A stretch of DNA of 61,161 nucleotides from positions 1 to 61,161 of the forward strand of contig CAZEPJ010000020.1 in assembly GCA_964514105.1 (NCBI GenBank), read 5' to 3'. The notes under the pieces were generated by a model. It was not told the DNA's origin and made no database searches. It saw nothing but the letters and a program-made list of their open reading frames with translations. Positions 40,513-49,562 of this stretch are shown here, piece by piece; position 1 is the first letter of the stretch; the number at the start of each line of letters is the position of its first letter. Made by a program: the position numbers and the translations under genes. The stretch is from CAZEPJ01 sp964514105. Lineage in GTDB: Bacteria > Desulfobacterota > Desulfocorpusculales > Desulfocorpusculum.

Positions 40513-41625
40513 TCATCGCGCCTCGGGCCCGCTCGTGAGACACATGCCCGAATCACGTTCAAAAACATGGGCATGGGACATGTCCAGACGCAAGCATACC
40601 GGATCTCCGAAACGAACGAAGGGCACGCCCATGACCTTTGCCACGATCGAGATCTCCCCCGAGGATCCGGAGACCAGGGTCTCCGAACCCAGCGTCTCGA
40701 CCACCTCCACCTTGGCCCGCACGACCTCCGGCGATGTCTGCGGTTCCTGAACCAGTCCCACGTGATCCGGCCGGATCCCCAGCACCGCGGGCCGCCCCTC
40801 GGCCGGGCGGACGCTGGGCTCCATGGTCGGAGGGATGGGGAAGACCCCCTCCCGTGCCTTGAAACCGAGACCTGATACCGTCTGGACGAGGGTGCCGTCC
40901 AGGAAGTTCATGGTCGGGCTCCCGATGAAGCCGGCCACGAAGAGGTTTCTCGGCCGCTCGTACACCTCCAGGGGGCTGCCCACCTGCTGGATCAGGCCGT
41001 CCTTCATGATCACGATGCGATCCCCCATGGTCATGGCCTCCACCTGATCATGGGTCACATACACCATGGTGGTCTCCAGTCGGTGGTGAAGCTTGGAGAT
41101 CTCGTTTCTCATCTGCACCCGAAGCTTGGCATCCAGGTTGCTCAGAGGTTCATCGAACAGGAACACGTCCGGATCCCGCACGATGGCCCGGCCCACGGCC
41201 ACTCGCTGCATCTGGCCCCCCGAGAGCTGTTTGGGCTTCCGCTCCAGGAGATCTTCCAAGCCGAGGATCTTGGCCGCCTTTCTCACCCTCCGTTCGATTT
41301 CCTCCTTGGAGACCTTGCGGAGCTTCAACCCGAAGGCCATGTTGCGGTACACGTTCATATGTGGGTACAGGGCGTAGTTCTGGAAGACCATGGCGATATT
41401 CCGGTCCTTGGGCGCAAGGTCGTTCACCAGGCGCTCCCCGATGAAGATCTCCCCCTCGTCGATGTCCTCCAGTCCTGCAATCATGCGGAGCGTCGTGGTC
41501 TTGCCGCACCCCGAGGGGCCGACGAAAACCACGAATTCACCGTCCTGGATCTCCAGGTTGAAATCCTGAACGGCGACCACCTTTCCGAAGACCTTTCTCA
41601 GGTTCTTGATGAGTACTCGCGCCAT
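40513..41625 (-). CDS. ABC transporter ATPase (MalK/UgpC type)
   Basis: This 370-residue ATPase has Walker A GPSGCGKTT (36-44), the Q-loop in FQNYALYPHMNV, signature LSGGQMQR (134-141), Walker B VFLFDEP (154-160) and the switch His in VYVTHDQVEAM. A C-terminal MOBE/TOBE regulatory domain follows from about 240. It energises the CUT1 importer encoded downstream. The gene is the first of the leftward importer unit, divergent from the FGGY kinase; the shared intergenic region carries two promoters and a candidate operator. Confidence 0.93.
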   Translation of the reverse strand: MARVLIKNLRKVFGKVVAVQDFNLEIQDGEFVVFVGPSGCGKTTTLRMIAGLEDIDEGEIFIGERLVNDLAPKDRNIAMVFQNYALYPHMNVYRNMAFGLKLRKVSKEEIERRVRKAAKILGLEDLLERKPKQLSGGQMQRVAVGRAIVRDPDVFLFDEPLSNLDAKLRVQMRNEISKLHHRLETTMVYVTHDQVEAMTMGDRIVIMKDGLIQQVGSPLEVYERPRNLFVAGFIGSPTMNFLDGTLVQTVSGLGFKAREGVFPIPPTMEPSVRPAEGRPAVLGIRPDHVGLVQEPQTSPEVVRAKVEVVETLGSETLVSGSSGEISIVAKVMGVPFVRFGDPVCLRLDMSHAHVFERDSGMCLTSGPEAR

Positions 41626-41663
41626 TTTTCCCGGAGCTCCGGCAACTGGGACGGCTGTTTGGA

Positions 41664-41692
41664 ATTAAACAGGATGCCGAAAGGGAAGTCAA
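41664..41692 (-). promoter_or_regulatory. Sigma-70 promoter of the ABC-importer unit
   Basis: On the minus strand TTGACT (41687-41692), 17 bases and TTTAAT (41664-41669) match the consensus at 5/6 and 5/6. It points at the ATPase gene and is divergent from the kinase promoter; the candidate operator lies between the two. Confidence 0.65.
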
Positions 41693-41706
41693 GGAGAAAT
41701 GACAGG

Positions 41707-41721
41707 AATTGAACGATTCTG
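41707..41721. promoter_or_regulatory. Candidate operator shared with the GlcD/GlcF promoter
   Basis: AATTGAACGATTCTG differs at one position from AATTGACCGATTCTG found on the minus strand at 49520-49534. In both places it is followed at the same distance by TG, one base and the TTGAC of the -35 element. It sits between divergent promoters. The nearby DeoR-family regulator is the natural candidate to bind it. Confidence 0.6.
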
Positions 41722-41732
41722 CACAAACTTGA

Positions 41733-41761
41733 TTGACGCGTGTCGCTCCATTCCGTATGAT
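41733..41761 (+). promoter_or_regulatory. Sigma-70 promoter of the FGGY kinase gene
   Basis: TTGACG (41733-41738), 17 bases and TATGAT (41756-41761) match the consensus well. The transcript leader contains the hairpin GGCCGG-AGAA-CCGGCC (41768-41783) about 20 bases before the AUG. Confidence 0.65.
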
Positions 41762-41802
41762 GGCCAGGGCCGGAGAACCGGCCGTCCTGTACGGGGTGAG
41801 AG

Positions 41803-43332
41803 ATGGGCAAATCGCACATGATCGGGATCGACATTGGATCCGGGGGATGCAAGGTCGCCATCGTGAGCGAGAACGGTCGTGTAACGGGTAGCGCCTACCA
41901 GGAGTATCCCACGTACTACCCGCATCCGGGCTGGTCCGAGCAGACGCCGCAGGAATGGTTCGGCGCCTTGCAGTGCACCGTCGGGGAGGCCTTGAAGAGG
42001 GCATGTCTGTCCCCCTCGGATATCGCCTCCGTCGCCGTCGGGGCGGCGACCCACACCCTGGTGCTCCTGGATCGGCACCAGGAGGTGCTTCGTCCGGCCA
42101 TCCTCTGGCGGGACAAACGGACCATCGCCCAGGTGGAATGGCTTCGGGACAGGCACGGCGAGGAGATCTACAGCGAGACCCTCCACACGGCCAACGTCAA
42201 CTGGACGCTGCCTTATCTGATGTGGATCCGGGAAGCGGAGCCCGAGGTCTGGCGCAAGGCCGCAACCATCCTCATGCCCAAGGACTACATTCGCTACCGC
42301 CTCACCGGGGTGTTGGCCACGGACTGGATGGACGCCCACGGGACCCTGATGTTCAACGTGCGCAGAAGGGAATGGTCCCAAAGGATCTGCCGGATGGCGG
42401 GCATCCCCTCGGGCCTTCTCCCGCCGGTCTTTCCCCCGGAAAAGGTGGTCGGCGGGATCACCCGCGCCGCGGCCCTGCAGCTGGGGCTGCGGGAGGGGAC
42501 CCCTGTGGTGACCGGCACCACGGATCAGGCCGCCGAGGCCTTCGGCGCAGGGGCCATCCGCCCGGGCCAGGGAATCCTCAAGATGGCCACAGCCGGCAAT
42601 GTGGCCGTGGTCACCGACGAGCCCCATCCCAGCCCTCCCAGGGTGTACGCGTACTACCACATGATTCCCTCGTACTGGTACACGCTGGCCGGGACGATCT
42701 CCTGTGCGGTCTGTTATCGATGGATGCGCGACGCCCTGTGCCAGGAGGAGATCACGGCCGCCCAACGCCGGGTGGTGGATGCCTACGAACTCATGGACCG
42801 ATTGGCTGAGACGGCACCCGTGGGCTGCGAGGGCCTGATCTTCCATCCGCATCTTCAAGGGGCCATTTTCAACCCCTACCTGCGGGGCGATTTCATCGGC
42901 ATCACCTCCCGCCACAACAAGGCATATTTCCTCCGGGCGGTGCTGGAAGGGGTGGCCTTCTCTCTGCTCAGCTGCGTTCGGGAACACGAAAGGCTGGGTG
43001 TACGGGTGGACGACTTTCGGATCATCGGAGGCGGGGCCAAGAGCCCGCTGTGGCGCCAGATCACGTGCGACGTGGTGGGCAAGGAGATGATCCGCCCCGC
43101 AGTGGATGACTCCTCCTTCGGCACTGCCTTGGTCGGTGGCCTCGGCGTGGGGATCTTCTCATCCGTGGAGGATGCCGTGAGGCGATGCGTGCGCTACGTG
43201 GACGTGGTCAAACCCGACCCCGACCGCCACGCCATCTACCGCGGGCTCTTCGAGGTATACCAGCAGCTGTGCGGCGACCTGGACGGCGCCTACCGCCGCC
43301 TCCACGGCGTCCTGGAGGGGAGGTCAGGCTGA
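41803..43332 (+). CDS. FGGY-family carbohydrate/polyol kinase, copy 1
   Basis: This 509-residue kinase starts MIGIDIGSGGCKVAIV, the phosphate-1 motif of the actin/hexokinase fold. It has WRDKR, DWMDAHGTLMFNV, GTTDQAAEAFGAG (adenosine region) and the C-terminal RIIGGGAKSPLWRQI signature of xylulokinase-like enzymes. It phosphorylates a sugar or polyol with ATP; glycerol, xylulose, erythritol and others occur in the family. It is divergent from the importer and overlaps the convergent dehydrogenase gene by 9 bases. A paralogue at 44469-46001 shares architecture and the same PGWSEQ segment. Confidence 0.9.
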   Translation: MGKSHMIGIDIGSGGCKVAIVSENGRVTGSAYQEYPTYYPHPGWSEQTPQEWFGALQCTVGEALKRACLSPSDIASVAVGAATHTLVLLDRHQEVLRPAILWRDKRTIAQVEWLRDRHGEEIYSETLHTANVNWTLPYLMWIREAEPEVWRKAATILMPKDYIRYRLTGVLATDWMDAHGTLMFNVRRREWSQRICRMAGIPSGLLPPVFPPEKVVGGITRAAALQLGLREGTPVVTGTTDQAAEAFGAGAIRPGQGILKMATAGNVAVVTDEPHPSPPRVYAYYHMIPSYWYTLAGTISCAVCYRWMRDALCQEEITAAQRRVVDAYELMDRLAETAPVGCEGLIFHPHLQGAIFNPYLRGDFIGITSRHNKAYFLRAVLEGVAFSLLSCVREHERLGVRVDDFRIIGGGAKSPLWRQITCDVVGKEMIRPAVDDSSFGTALVGGLGVGIFSSVEDAVRRCVRYVDVVKPDPDRHAIYRGLFEVYQQLCGDLDGAYRRLHGVLEGRSG

Positions 43333-44415
43333 CGGGGTGCGGCCCAGGGCGTCGGCCCTGAGCACGGCCTCCACGACGGTCTGGGGGTTCACCGGAAACG
43401 GCATGTGGCGCATGTATGACCCCTGCCGGCAGGCCCGCTCCGCCGCGCGCCCCAGCTTGGCCTCATTGGGTTCCCGCAGCCCCAATGTGGCCAGGTCCGT
43501 GGGCAGCCCGACCCTGCGATAGAACGCCAGCAGGTCGGCCAGGAACGCCGGCTCCCTCCCCTCCAGTACAAGTTGGACCAGAACGCCGAAGGCCACCTTC
43601 TCGCCGTGCATGGCCTGGTTCATCTCCTCGATGAGGGTGAAGCCCGCGTGCAAGGCGTGGGCCGCGGCCAAGCCGCCGCTCTCAAAGCCCAGGCCGCTCA
43701 ACAGGATGTTGGCCTCCACCACCGCCTCCAGGGCTTCGTTGACCGTATTGGCCTGGGCCGCCTTCTTGGCTGCCTCCCCCTCCCACCGGATGACGTCATA
43801 GGCCAGGCGGGCCACCTGCAGGGCCGCCAGCGTGGGCTTTCCACCGAAGACGTTGCTTGCCCCCGAGGCGTGGCACGCCTCCGCCTCGAACTTGGTGGAG
43901 AGCGCGTCGCCCATCCCCGCCACCAGAAAGCGCACCGGGGCCTGGGCGATGATCCCCGTGTCCACCACGACCAAGGAGGGAGCCGGCTGGGTCCGCACGA
44001 CCTCCTGGATCACGTGCGACTCATCGTACACGGCTGCGATGTGGCTCGTGGGGGCGTCGGTGGACGCGATGGTCGGCACGACGGCCACCGGCAGGCGGGC
44101 CTTCATGGCCACGAGCTTTGCGGCATCCGCCGCCTTCCCCCCCCCGACGCCGACGACGATCTGCGCCCCCGCCTGCCGGGCCCGGGCGTGGAGCCGATGG
44201 ATCTCTGTCCAGCAGCACTCCCCGCCAAAGGGCTCCAACGTCGCCTCCATGCCGCTGGCCCGCAGGGCGGCCGTCAGTCTGTCCTGGGTCAGGCTCAAAA
44301 CCAGCGGATCCCCGAACACGAAGGCCCGCTGCCCCAGGGGGGACAGCAGCTCCCCCAGGCAGTCCAGGGCCTTTCTGCCTTGGACGTACCGGCTCGGCGC
44401 CCCGAATATCCGCAT
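43324..44415 (-). CDS. Glycerol-dehydrogenase-like iron/zinc alcohol dehydrogenase (GldA type)
   Basis: This 363-residue enzyme has the NAD-binding GVGGGKAADAAK (89-100) and the VPTIASTDAPTSH substrate region. The metal ligands are Asp170 in GMGDALSTKFEAEACH, His253 in AAHALHAGF, and His270 in QAMHGEKVAFG, in the arrangement of GldA. It would oxidise glycerol or a related polyol to the ketone (dihydroxyacetone for glycerol) with NAD+. Its stop overlaps the end of the FGGY-1 gene by 9 bases. It follows the second FGGY gene after 53 bases, in one leftward unit with the kinase and SDR genes. Confidence 0.9.
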   Translation of the reverse strand: MRIFGAPSRYVQGRKALDCLGELLSPLGQRAFVFGDPLVLSLTQDRLTAALRASGMEATLEPFGGECCWTEIHRLHARARQAGAQIVVGVGGGKAADAAKLVAMKARLPVAVVPTIASTDAPTSHIAAVYDESHVIQEVVRTQPAPSLVVVDTGIIAQAPVRFLVAGMGDALSTKFEAEACHASGASNVFGGKPTLAALQVARLAYDVIRWEGEAAKKAAQANTVNEALEAVVEANILLSGLGFESGGLAAAHALHAGFTLIEEMNQAMHGEKVAFGVLVQLVLEGREPAFLADLLAFYRRVGLPTDLATLGLREPNEAKLGRAAERACRQGSYMRHMPFPVNPQTVVEAVLRADALGRTPSA

Positions 44416-44468
44416 GCCTCACCTCCGCGTCGTACGGGCTGCCGGATGTCGCGACCCAAGGCGGACCG

Positions 44469-46001
44469 TCAGCCCCGGAAGATCTCGTGAAGCTCGTGGT
44501 TGATCGCAGCGAGCTGCCGCTGGGCCTTTCGGTAGACCTCGAAGAGCCGTGTGTAGCGCTCGTGGTTTTGGGGATCCGGCCTGTTGCCGCTCACCACCGT
44601 CACGCACCTGCGGACGGCGTCCCTTTCGTCCTCGAAGGCCCCGATGCCCACGCCGGCGATGAGAGCCGCACCGAATGACGCGTCGTCCTCCGCCGTCTTG
44701 AGGATCTCCATCCCCATAACGTCGCTGACGATCTGCCGCCACAGTCCGCTCTTGGCTCCCCCTCCGATGATCCGGGCCTCCTGCATGCTGAGGCCCAGGG
44801 GCGCCAAGGACTCGAGGCAGTCCCTCAGAGAAAAGGCAATCCCCTCGTACAGGGCGCGGACGAAATGCTCTCTCCCGTGGCGCATGGTGATCCCCACGAA
44901 ATCGGCCCGCAGGAGCGGGTCCCAGTACGGGGATCGCTCGCCCAGCAGGTAAGGGTGAAAGAGCAATCCCTCCGAACCGGCGGGGACCCCCCTGGCGATG
45001 GCATCCATGGCCTCGAAGGCATTCGCGCCCTGGGCCTCGGACCGCTCCATGTCCGCACGGAAGAACTGGTCCCGGAGCCATCGGTGGGCCGATGCGCACG
45101 AGTTGGTTGCCGCCACCGTGTACCACATCCCCGGGACCACGTGGTAATAGTTGATGATCAGGGGATGGGGGCGTGGGGTGTCGGTCATGACGTTGGTGTT
45201 GCCGGCGGTGGCCAGCTTGATGACCCCCTGGCCCGGGTCAATGGCCCCCACACCGTAGTCCTCCGCGGCCGTGTCCGAGGTCCCGGCCACCACCGGGGTT
45301 CCCTCCACAAGGCCCGAGTCCCGAGCCGCCTTGCGGGTGACACAGCCCACCACATCTCTGGGGGAAACGATCCGGGGCAGCGTCTTGGTGGGCCAGCCGA
45401 TGTACCCGCAGAGTTCCTCTGACCATCGTCTCTTCTCGGCATCCAGCATGAGGGTGCCCAAGGCGTCGATCCAGTCGGTCTCCCAGGTCCCGGTGATCCG
45501 AAACCGAAGATAGTCCTTGGCCACCATCACCTTGCGGGTCCGCTCGGCCACCTCGCGCTCGTTGCGCTTCACCCAGAGGAGCATGGGTAGCGTCCACGTG
45601 GGGTTGGCCCGCTGGTAGCCGACCTGGAGGATCCGAGCGCCGTGGTGTTCATTGAGCCACGCCACTTCCTGGACGCTCCGCTGGTCGGTCCAGAGAATGG
45701 CCGGCCGCAGGACCTCGTCTCCATCTCCCAGCAGGACCGGCGTGTGGGCCGCCGCCGTCGTGCACAGCGCGCCGATCCGCTTCGCCGCGAGCCCGCTCGC
45801 GGCGAGGGCCCGGCGGACCGTCTCGCAGAAGGCCCCGTACCAGTCGTCGGGGTTCTGTTCCGACCACCCGGGACAAGGGTAGTGGGTGGTCACCTCCTTG
45901 GAGGCGCTGGCCACGAGCGCGCCGTCCCCGCGCACGATGGAGCTCTTGAGAGACCCTGAGCCGATGTCCACGCCCAGCAGAAAGGTATCCTTCAATGCCA
46001 T
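44469..46001 (-). CDS. FGGY-family carbohydrate/polyol kinase, copy 2
   Basis: This 510-residue kinase starts with FLLGVDIGSGSLKSSIV and contains CTTAAAHTPVLL, WTDQRS, DWIDALGTLMLDA, GTSDTAAEDYGVG and RIIGGGAKSGLWRQIVSDV. It resembles the kinase at 41803 along its whole length, so the two are duplicates that may act on different substrates or stereoisomers. It lies 30 bases downstream of the SDR gene and 53 bases upstream of the dehydrogenase gene. Conversion of an oxidised polyol to its phosphate is the likely role. Confidence 0.9.
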   Translation of the reverse strand: MALKDTFLLGVDIGSGSLKSSIVRGDGALVASASKEVTTHYPCPGWSEQNPDDWYGAFCETVRRALAASGLAAKRIGALCTTAAAHTPVLLGDGDEVLRPAILWTDQRSVQEVAWLNEHHGARILQVGYQRANPTWTLPMLLWVKRNEREVAERTRKVMVAKDYLRFRITGTWETDWIDALGTLMLDAEKRRWSEELCGYIGWPTKTLPRIVSPRDVVGCVTRKAARDSGLVEGTPVVAGTSDTAAEDYGVGAIDPGQGVIKLATAGNTNVMTDTPRPHPLIINYYHVVPGMWYTVAATNSCASAHRWLRDQFFRADMERSEAQGANAFEAMDAIARGVPAGSEGLLFHPYLLGERSPYWDPLLRADFVGITMRHGREHFVRALYEGIAFSLRDCLESLAPLGLSMQEARIIGGGAKSGLWRQIVSDVMGMEILKTAEDDASFGAALIAGVGIGAFEDERDAVRRCVTVVSGNRPDPQNHERYTRLFEVYRKAQRQLAAINHELHEIFRG

Positions 46002-46031
46002 GGGGCCTCCCGCTCCAAGGGGTTACAGGGG

Positions 46032-46805
46032 TCAGTGCATGACCATGCCCGCGGCGACCACGAGGTCGTGCCCCGTGATCCCGGCCGCCAGGGGCGAGCA
46101 GAGAAACAGCACGATGAAGGCGATCTCCTGAGGCTTCAAGAGCCTCTTTTGCGGGATGGGCTCGAGGAAGCGGGCCAGGGCCTCCTGCCTGGAGATCCCC
46201 TGCTCCAGGGAAAGCCGCTCCAGGGAGCGCTCCATCATGGGCGTCTCCACGTAGCTGGGGCAGATGGCGTTGACGGTGATGCCAAATGAGGCCAGCTCGG
46301 CGGCCCAAACCCGGGTGAGCTCGCTCAGGCCGGCCTTGGTGGCCGAATACGCACTGTACGTGGGGGTGCCGATCAGGGCCTGCATGGAGGACAGGTTCAC
46401 GATCCGCCCCCATCCGCGCCCCTTCATCTCGGGAACCACGGCCTTGGTCACGATGACCGGACCGGTCAGGTTCACGTCCACCACCTTCCTCCAACTGTCC
46501 AGATCAATGCAGTCGATGGGGGACTTGTAGATGATCCCCGCGTTGTTGACTAAGATGTCGATCCCTCCCAAGGCGGCCACGGTCTCTCGGACGGTCCGCT
46601 CCACGCTCCCCGGATCCGTCACGTCCGTCGGGTGGAACCTCACGGATGGGCTCCCGGACGCCTGGAACGGCGCAGCCGCCACATCCGCCACGACCACCTG
46701 CGCCCCGCACTGGGCCAAGGCCACCGCGATGGTGCTCCCGATCCCCTGCCCGCCCCCCGTCACGATGGCCACTTTGTCTTGAACATCGATGGCATACCTG
46801 AGCAT
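46032..46805 (-). CDS. Short-chain dehydrogenase/reductase
   Basis: This 257-residue classical SDR has the cofactor motif TGGGQGIG (16-23), Asp41 after strand 2 suggesting NAD(H) preference, NNAG (87-90), Asn112 in DVNLTG, and the catalytic Ser139/140, Tyr153 and Lys157 in YSATK. The AUG at 46805 follows GCGGGAGAGC. It begins the leftward unit SDR-FGGY2-GldA and follows the GlcF-like gene after 61 bases. It probably oxidises a secondary alcohol of a sugar or polyol. Confidence 0.88.
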   Translation of the reverse strand: MLRYAIDVQDKVAIVTGGGQGIGSTIAVALAQCGAQVVVADVAAAPFQASGSPSVRFHPTDVTDPGSVERTVRETVAALGGIDILVNNAGIIYKSPIDCIDLDSWRKVVDVNLTGPVIVTKAVVPEMKGRGWGRIVNLSSMQALIGTPTYSAYSATKAGLSELTRVWAAELASFGITVNAICPSYVETPMMERSLERLSLEQGISRQEALARFLEPIPQKRLLKPQEIAFIVLFLCSPLAAGITGHDLVVAAGMVMH

Positions 46806-46866
46806 TGAGAGCTCTCCCGCAAGATGCGCGCCCCGCGCCGAGCATCCGCCGGGGCACCCACAGGTA

Positions 46867-47997
46867 TCAAGCCAAACCTGCTGCCTGGGCCACGAGCTGG
46901 ACGATGTTGGCGATGCGGGGGTCGCCGGGGGAAGGGGGGGCCTTCTTGAAGGTGGCGTCGCAACGCGGACACGCCGTCACCAGCAGCTCGGCCCCCGTCT
47001 GCCGGGCCTCCTGCAGCCGCATCCGAGACACCGCCTCGGACACCTCCGGCCGGTGCACGGCCAGCATCCCGCCCGCTCCGCAACAGTTCGCCCCCTTGCC
47101 CCAACTGCGCATCTCCCGAGGCGGCTCCTCCAATATGGCGGAGAGGATCCAGCGCGGGCTGTCGAGGTCTTCACAGTACCGCGCCAGGGCACATGGATCG
47201 TGGTACGTCACAGGCAGGCTCTTTCTCTCTCGGATCTTCAGCTGCCCCGCCCGGATCCACTCCGCCAAAACTTCCACCGCATGGACGATCTTCACTCCCT
47301 CGAGCTCACCCCCAAAACGACGCGTCCGCGTCAGCAACATCCGATAACAGTCCCCGTCGAGCACCACCACCTGCCGCGCCCCCGAGGCCCGGATCGCCTG
47401 CGACAGCTTCACCGAAAAATCCTGCGCCCCGCCCAGATCCCCCAACTGATACAGCGGCCAGCCGCAGCAAGGCTCCTCATGGAGCACCCCAAAACCCACC
47501 CCCGCCCCATTGAACAGCCTCCCCATGGCCGCAAGGCTCTCCTGCTCGTCTTGCCGCCCCGTGCAGCCGCTGTACAGCAACACCGGCGACCCGTCCCTCG
47601 TCTCCACAGCGGCCTCGCCCAGCACCTCCCGCGGGCTCCGCCCCGGCGAACGCCGACGCCGCAGCTCGCTGACATAGGAGACAACCGACTCCGGCGCCAG
47701 GCCCCGCTCGAACAGCCGCGAGCGCGCATCGATCACCAGCTCCTCGTGATCGTAGTGACCCACGCACCAACCCTGGATCAGCCCGTCGTTGAGCGTCGTA
47801 TACATGATGTCTGAGACCGCCTCGTCCCACTCCAACACCCCACGCTCCAGACCAAAAAGGATCGCACCCCGCCCCCGGGGCGAATACGACTCGCGCCTTA
47901 TCACCGACGCCACCCGGTCCGCCACATAGCACATGGGGCAATACCGGCACGCCCGCATCGTCTCCTGACGCTCCTGCTCGCTCAAAAACATCTCCAA
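46867..47997 (-). CDS. GlcF/LutA-like CCG-domain Fe-S subunit
   Basis: This 376-residue protein has a cysteine group near the N-terminus (CRYCPMC, Cys17/20/23) and two CCG regions. The first is SGCTG...PCCGWPL...DGDC, the second DPCALARYC...NCCGAGG...ACPRC. Such subunits accept electrons from a flavin subunit of glycolate, lactate or glycerol-3-phosphate oxidases. It lies 6 bases after the GlcD-like gene. From about 46,960 upwards its codons end mostly in G (UUG, GUG, GCG, CCG), unlike the C-ending codons of neighbouring genes and of its own last 30 codons. Confidence 0.82.
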   Translation of the reverse strand: MEMFLSEQERQETMRACRYCPMCYVADRVASVIRRESYSPRGRGAILFGLERGVLEWDEAVSDIMYTTLNDGLIQGWCVGHYDHEELVIDARSRLFERGLAPESVVSYVSELRRRRSPGRSPREVLGEAAVETRDGSPVLLYSGCTGRQDEQESLAAMGRLFNGAGVGFGVLHEEPCCGWPLYQLGDLGGAQDFSVKLSQAIRASGARQVVVLDGDCYRMLLTRTRRFGGELEGVKIVHAVEVLAEWIRAGQLKIRERKSLPVTYHDPCALARYCEDLDSPRWILSAILEEPPREMRSWGKGANCCGAGGMLAVHRPEVSEAVSRMRLQEARQTGAELLVTACPRCDATFKKAPPSPGDPRIANIVQLVAQAAGLA

Positions 47998-48003
47998 CCC
48001 CCC

Positions 48004-49446
48004 CTACCGCCTCGCAAAACCCAACTTCCCAGGATTCATGATCCCCTGCGGATCCAGCTGATCCTTGATCCCCTGAAGCACTCCCCACGACGAGCCATAC
48101 ATCTCCGGCATCAGCCACCCAAGCTTGAACCCGATCCCGTGGTGGTCGTTCAAAATCCCACCTCTCTCCAGCGACGTCCGAGCCGACTTGGACCACACCC
48201 GCGTGTGAAGCTCCAGCGCCTCGCCCGGATCCTGCGGCGGCTTCTCGATGATGAACCGGTCATACACCATCACACCCCACGCAAACCAGTGCGAAAAATG
48301 CGCAATGTAGCTCGCTCCCCACTCCCGAAACCCCTCCTCGATCGCTCGCTTCTTCCCCTCGTAAATCCCGTAGATCCGATCGAACGTCGCCGTCGTCTCC
48401 ACCGTCCCATACATCTGCGGCAGCATCAGCGTCAACGGCGGAAAATAAAAATCATACCGATGCCGCCACCAGTGCTCCCCAGGCTCCGATCCCAGATCCT
48501 TCCCCTCCATCTGACGGCAGATCCCATCGATCACCTCCATCTCCCGCTCCACCAACCAGCGCTCACCGTCCGCCCCCACCACCATATACGATCCCTGCAC
48601 ATCCAACCCCAACACCCGCTTGACGATCTTCTGCGTCGATCCCTCGTCATACAGCCGGATCGTGCACGGACGAACTCGTCGCGTCATCATCCGACGGCCC
48701 GCCTCCAAACCCTTGCGCAAATCCTCAAACAAATACGCCCGCCACCTGCGCTCCTGCGGCAGCGGATCCACCCGCATCGTCACCTCCGTGATCACCCCCA
48801 GCGTCCCCTCCGAACCCACAAACAACTGCAACAGCCCAGGCCCGCACGCATGGTTCGGAACCACCGGCGTGCGCAACACCTGCCCAGAGGCCAACACCAC
48901 CTCCAGGCTCAGCACCATGTCCTCCGCCTTCCCATACTTGGTCGAAAGCGTCCCAGACCCCCGCGCCGCAATATAACCCCCCAGCGTCGCACCATACTGC
49001 GAGGCCGGATAGTGCGCCAGCGTCAAACCCCGCCCGTTCAACTCACGCTCCAACTGCTCACCGTTGATCCCAGGCTGCGCCGTCACCGTCAACGAACCCT
49101 CGTCAATCCGCACCACCCGGTCCATCTTCTTCAAATCCAGCACAATCCCCCCATACAGCGGCACCGTACCCCCCTGGCTACCCGTCCCCCCACCATACGG
49201 AATCACCGCCATCCGGTGCCGACTGGCCACCTTCAATACACCCGAAACCTCCCCCGTCGTCTCCGGATACACCACAAAGTCCGGCATCAACGGCCGCAAT
49301 CCACGGTCCATCCACATCTGGGGAACGTAGTAGGCATCCAGGGAATAGGCCAGACGCTCTGCCTCGCGGGTGGTGACATCCTCCGGCCCGACCACGTCCA
49401 TGAGTTCGTTGCCGATGATATCCCAAAGAAGCGATTTTTCTGACAT
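48004..49446 (-). CDS. FAD-linked oxidase (GlcD / alkyl-DHAP-synthase-like)
   Basis: This 480-residue FAD-binding (VAO/PCMH fold) protein has VIPYGGGTGSQGG (FAD pyrophosphate site), YPASQYGATLGGYIAARGSG, and the C-terminal HHGIGFKLGWL and GIMNPGKLGF motifs. These occur in glycolate/lactate oxidases and in alkyldihydroxyacetonephosphate-synthase-like flavoproteins. It pairs with the Fe-S subunit encoded 6 bases downstream and is a 2-hydroxyacid or polyol-derived-acid dehydrogenase by inference. The first about 45 codons use C-ending codons like the rest of the window; after MWMDRG the gene switches abruptly to G-ending codons. Confidence 0.85.
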   Translation of the reverse strand: MSEKSLLWDIIGNELMDVVGPEDVTTREAERLAYSLDAYYVPQMWMDRGLRPLMPDFVVYPETTGEVSGVLKVASRHRMAVIPYGGGTGSQGGTVPLYGGIVLDLKKMDRVVRIDEGSLTVTAQPGINGEQLERELNGRGLTLAHYPASQYGATLGGYIAARGSGTLSTKYGKAEDMVLSLEVVLASGQVLRTPVVPNHACGPGLLQLFVGSEGTLGVITEVTMRVDPLPQERRWRAYLFEDLRKGLEAGRRMMTRRVRPCTIRLYDEGSTQKIVKRVLGLDVQGSYMVVGADGERWLVEREMEVIDGICRQMEGKDLGSEPGEHWWRHRYDFYFPPLTLMLPQMYGTVETTATFDRIYGIYEGKKRAIEEGFREWGASYIAHFSHWFAWGVMVYDRFIIEKPPQDPGEALELHTRVWSKSARTSLERGGILNDHHGIGFKLGWLMPEMYGSSWGVLQGIKDQLDPQGIMNPGKLGFARR

Positions 49447-49478
49447 TTTCAGTTCCTTCCGGCTTGCGTTTCCCTAAC

Positions 49479-49508
49479 ATGCTATGGTAGATTTTGCCGT
49501 AGTGTCAA
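49479..49508 (-). promoter_or_regulatory. Sigma-70 promoter of the GlcD/GlcF genes
   Basis: On the minus strand a perfect -35 TTGACA (49503-49508) is followed after 18 bases by TAGCAT (49479-49484). The start near 49472 lies about 25 bases before the AUG at 49446. The candidate operator abuts the upstream side of the -35. Confidence 0.6.
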
Positions 49509-49519
49509 GCAGAACTTCT

Positions 49520-49534
49520 CAGAATCGGTCAATT
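49520..49534. promoter_or_regulatory. Candidate operator shared with the kinase/importer promoter region
   Basis: The minus strand reads AATTGACCGATTCTG, one base different from the element at 41707-41721. It is followed by an 8-base spacer, TGC and TTGACA. A small repeat AGAA-C-TTCT (49512-49520) lies beside it. The position, between a promoter and a divergent DeoR-family gene, fits an operator. Confidence 0.6.
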
Positions 49535-49562
49535 TCTGTCATCCACAGGGGGGATGGGGGCC

